Assembly: GCA_905193395.1 (NCBI GenBank)
Contig: CAJJOO010000073.1
Span: forward strand, 1 to 7,099
Direction: 5' to 3'
Length of the DNA: 7,099 nucleotides
Origin: an uncultured Porphyromonadaceae bacterium
GTDB taxonomy: Bacteria > Bacteroidota > Bacteroidia > Bacteroidales > Muribaculaceae
The position numbers and the translations under genes were made by a program. The notes beneath the pieces are model-generated. The model was not told the DNA's origin. It saw only the letters and a list, made by a program, of their open reading frames with translations, and searched no databases. Below, in pieces: positions 5,573 to 7,099 of this stretch (the stretch's first letter is position 1; each line of letters opens with the position of its first letter).

Positions 5573-6964
5573 ATGGAAAACGAAAATAACGACAATCTCA
5601 GCCGGCGCAGTTTTCTGAAACTCGGCGCTATGGCTTCTGTGGCTATTGCGGCCGGAGGCTGCGCTACCGATTCGGGCAAGGACGCATCCAGGACAGCGGT
5701 CCGCGGAAGCGGCAAAATGACCATGCGGCAGAATCCCTCGACGGGCGACAGTGTTTCGGTCCTGGGATTCGGCTTCATGCGCATCCCCACCGTCAACAAC
5801 CAGAGTGCCCAGCAGGACGACGGCGATATTGACCAGGAGGAGGTTAACCGCCAGGTCGATTACGCTCTGGAGCATGGAGTTAACTATTTCGACACGTCGC
5901 CGCGCTACTGCCGCGGCCTGTCGGAGGGTGCGCTCGGCACCGCTCTGTCACGCCATCCCCGCGATTCGTATTTCATAGCCACGAAACTGTCGAACTTCGA
6001 GCCGGAGGACATGAAGCGCGAGAATTCAATCGCCATGTTCAACAACTCGCTGAAAGAACTCCGCACTGACTATATCGACTATTATCTGCTCCATGCCGTC
6101 GGCGGCGGAGGAATGGAAAACCTCCACCAGCGCTATCTGGACAACGGCATGCTGGATTTCTGCAAGCAGATGCGCAGCGAGGGTAAAATCCGCAACCTCG
6201 GCTTCTCGTACCATGGAGATGTGGCCGTGTTCGACAATCTGCTGGCCATGCACGACCGCGGCGAGGTCCACTGGGATTTCGTGCAGATTCAGTTGAACTA
6301 TATCAACTGGGAGCATGCCGCCCAGGGCGATGGTATTACGGCGCGTTACCTTTACGAAGAACTCGAACGCCGCAACATCCCGGCCGTAATCATGGAACCG
6401 TTGCTCGGCGGCGCCCTTGCCAAGGTGCCTAACACCGTGCTGCGCAAGATGGCCGCGCGTCGTCCTAATGACAGTCCTGCCGCCTGGGCATTCCGTTTCG
6501 CGGCCCAGCCGGGTGTGCTGACCGTGCTCAGCGGAATGACCTATATGGACCATGTGCGTGACAATGTGGCCACATACTCGCCTCTCGACTCCGTTACCGA
6601 GGACGAGCATGCCTTCCTGATGGAAATCGCCAACGAAATCACCGAGAATCAGACCGTTCCGTGCACGGCATGCGCATATTGCATGCCCTGTCCCTACGGA
6701 ATTGATATCCCCGGGACCTTCGCCCATTATAATAAATGTGTCAACGAGGACAATGTGCTGCACGATACCCGTGACGAACGCTATGCCGAGGCACGCCGGG
6801 CCTTCCTCGTGGGCTACGACCGCGCCGTGGAGCGTCTGCGACAGGCCGACCATTGTGTGGCCTGCGGAGCCTGCCTGTCGAAATGCCCACAGCAGATTCA
6901 GATTCCCTCGCAACTGGAACGAATCGCCTCGTATACAGAAAAACTCAGACGCAACAAGGCCTGA
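5573..6964 (+). CDS. Tat-exported aldo/keto reductase with C-terminal two-cluster 4Fe-4S domain
   Basis: Predicted product of 463 residues. The ATG at 5573 is chosen because it gives a classic Tat signal: short polar n-region, S10-RRSFLK-16, hydrophobic stretch, and AAGGC with C30 as a possible lipobox. A GTG at 5540 overlapping the previous stop would add 11 residues before the signal and is less likely. Residues about 55-340 form an aldo/keto reductase barrel: VLGFGFMR near the start, tetrad D107 and Y112 (FDTSPRY), K138 (IATK) and H174 (YLLH), plus SEG after the tyrosine and a SGM loop at 320-322. The C-terminal domain carries C364-x2-C367-x2-C370-x2-C373-P and C428-x2-C431-x2-C434-x3-C438-P, the spacing usual for Fe-S aldo/keto reductases (COG1453). 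Ordinary members use NAD(P)H, which is not available outside the cytoplasm, so here electrons may come through the Fe-S domain from the polyferredoxin encoded just upstream. The substrate is unknown. It is the last gene of the operon, followed by a terminator 20 bases on. Confidence 0.92.
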   Translation: MENENNDNLSRRSFLKLGAMASVAIAAGGCATDSGKDASRTAVRGSGKMTMRQNPSTGDSVSVLGFGFMRIPTVNNQSAQQDDGDIDQEEVNRQVDYALEHGVNYFDTSPRYCRGLSEGALGTALSRHPRDSYFIATKLSNFEPEDMKRENSIAMFNNSLKELRTDYIDYYLLHAVGGGGMENLHQRYLDNGMLDFCKQMRSEGKIRNLGFSYHGDVAVFDNLLAMHDRGEVHWDFVQIQLNYINWEHAAQGDGITARYLYEELERRNIPAVIMEPLLGGALAKVPNTVLRKMAARRPNDSPAAWAFRFAAQPGVLTVLSGMTYMDHVRDNVATYSPLDSVTEDEHAFLMEIANEITENQTVPCTACAYCMPCPYGIDIPGTFAHYNKCVNEDNVLHDTRDERYAEARRAFLVGYDRAVERLRQADHCVACGACLSKCPQQIQIPSQLERIASYTEKLRRNKA

Positions 6965-6983
6965 GAGCCGAGGCCAAATACAA

Positions 6984-7021
6984 GAAATCGGGATGCACTT
7001 TTGCCGGTGCATCCCGATTTT
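6984..7021 (+). terminator. Rho-independent terminator of the Fe-S operon
   Basis: A 14-base perfect stem, aaatcgggatgcac (6985-6998) pairing with gtgcatcccgattt (7007-7020), encloses the 8-base loop ttttgccg; a G-U pair extends it by one. The right arm ends in a run of five T (7018-7022). It begins 20 bases after the reductase stop codon. The A-rich left flank means it may also stop the convergent minus-strand gene ending at 7040. Confidence 0.88.
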
Positions 7022-7039
7022 TAGTTATTTAGGATTGTC

Positions 7040-7099
7040 TTAGAGTCCGTTGGCTTTGTTGTAGAATTTCTTGGCAATGAATACCATGATTGCGGCGGG
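7040..7099 (-). CDS. C-terminal tail of an unidentified convergent gene (partial)
   Basis: From the right edge the minus strand reads PAAIMVFIAKKFYNKANGL and stops with TAA at 7042-7040. The hydrophobic run followed by a basic tail (KKFYNK) resembles the end of a membrane protein with a cytoplasmic C-terminus. Its stop sits just beyond the operon terminator, as expected for two genes converging on a shared hairpin. Nineteen codons are too few to assign a family. Confidence 0.55.
   Translation of the reverse strand, partial: PAAIMVFIAKKFYNKANGL

Noticed and set aside
6026..7012. Minus-strand open frame of 328 codons opposite the aldo/keto reductase
   Set aside because: It begins inside the terminator hairpin and mirrors a well-supported gene; no domain is recognised in it.

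Overview
The window reads as chromosomal DNA of a Bacteroidales bacterium with fairly GC-rich coding sequence, plausibly Muribaculaceae-like; the family-level guess is inference. The evidence is Bacteroidetes-type -7 boxes (TAnnTTTG) before the genes, weak or absent Shine-Dalgarno sequences, AT-rich gene gaps, a TonB-dependent receptor, and a left-edge gene resembling a receiver/PEP-synthase fusion I know from Bacteroides.

Layout: (1) 1-1147, minus strand, is the N-terminal 382 codons of a large protein with a degenerate and then an intact receiver domain, probably followed outside the window by a PEP synthase/pyruvate phosphate dikinase-like body. (2) 1148-1258 is an AT-rich gap with two candidate -7 boxes for that gene. 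(3) 1259-3130, minus strand, is a complete TonB-dependent outer-membrane receptor of the plain plug-plus-barrel type, not SusC-like. (4) 3131-3316 is a divergent control region: a near-perfect inverted repeat, a -7 box facing the receptor, and a well-spaced -33/-7 promoter facing right. (5) 3317-6964, plus strand, is a compact three-gene operon: a NapH-like membrane ferredoxin, a large NapH-NapG-like fusion polyferredoxin, and a Tat-exported aldo/keto reductase with a C-terminal two-cluster ferredoxin domain. (6) 6984-7021 is a strong hairpin terminator. (7) 7040-7099 holds the last 19 codons of a converging minus-strand gene.

The three operon genes together look like an electron relay. The membrane NapH-like modules and their cytoplasmic clusters would pass electrons to a chain of clusters predicted to lie outside the inner membrane, and from there to an exported Fe-S aldo/keto reductase. 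A TonB receptor transcribed divergently from the same control region suggests that its imported ligand is what the relay reduces or processes in the periplasm. The domain content is seen directly; topology, electron direction and ligand are inferred. This operon with its receptor is the best candidate here for an undescribed system.
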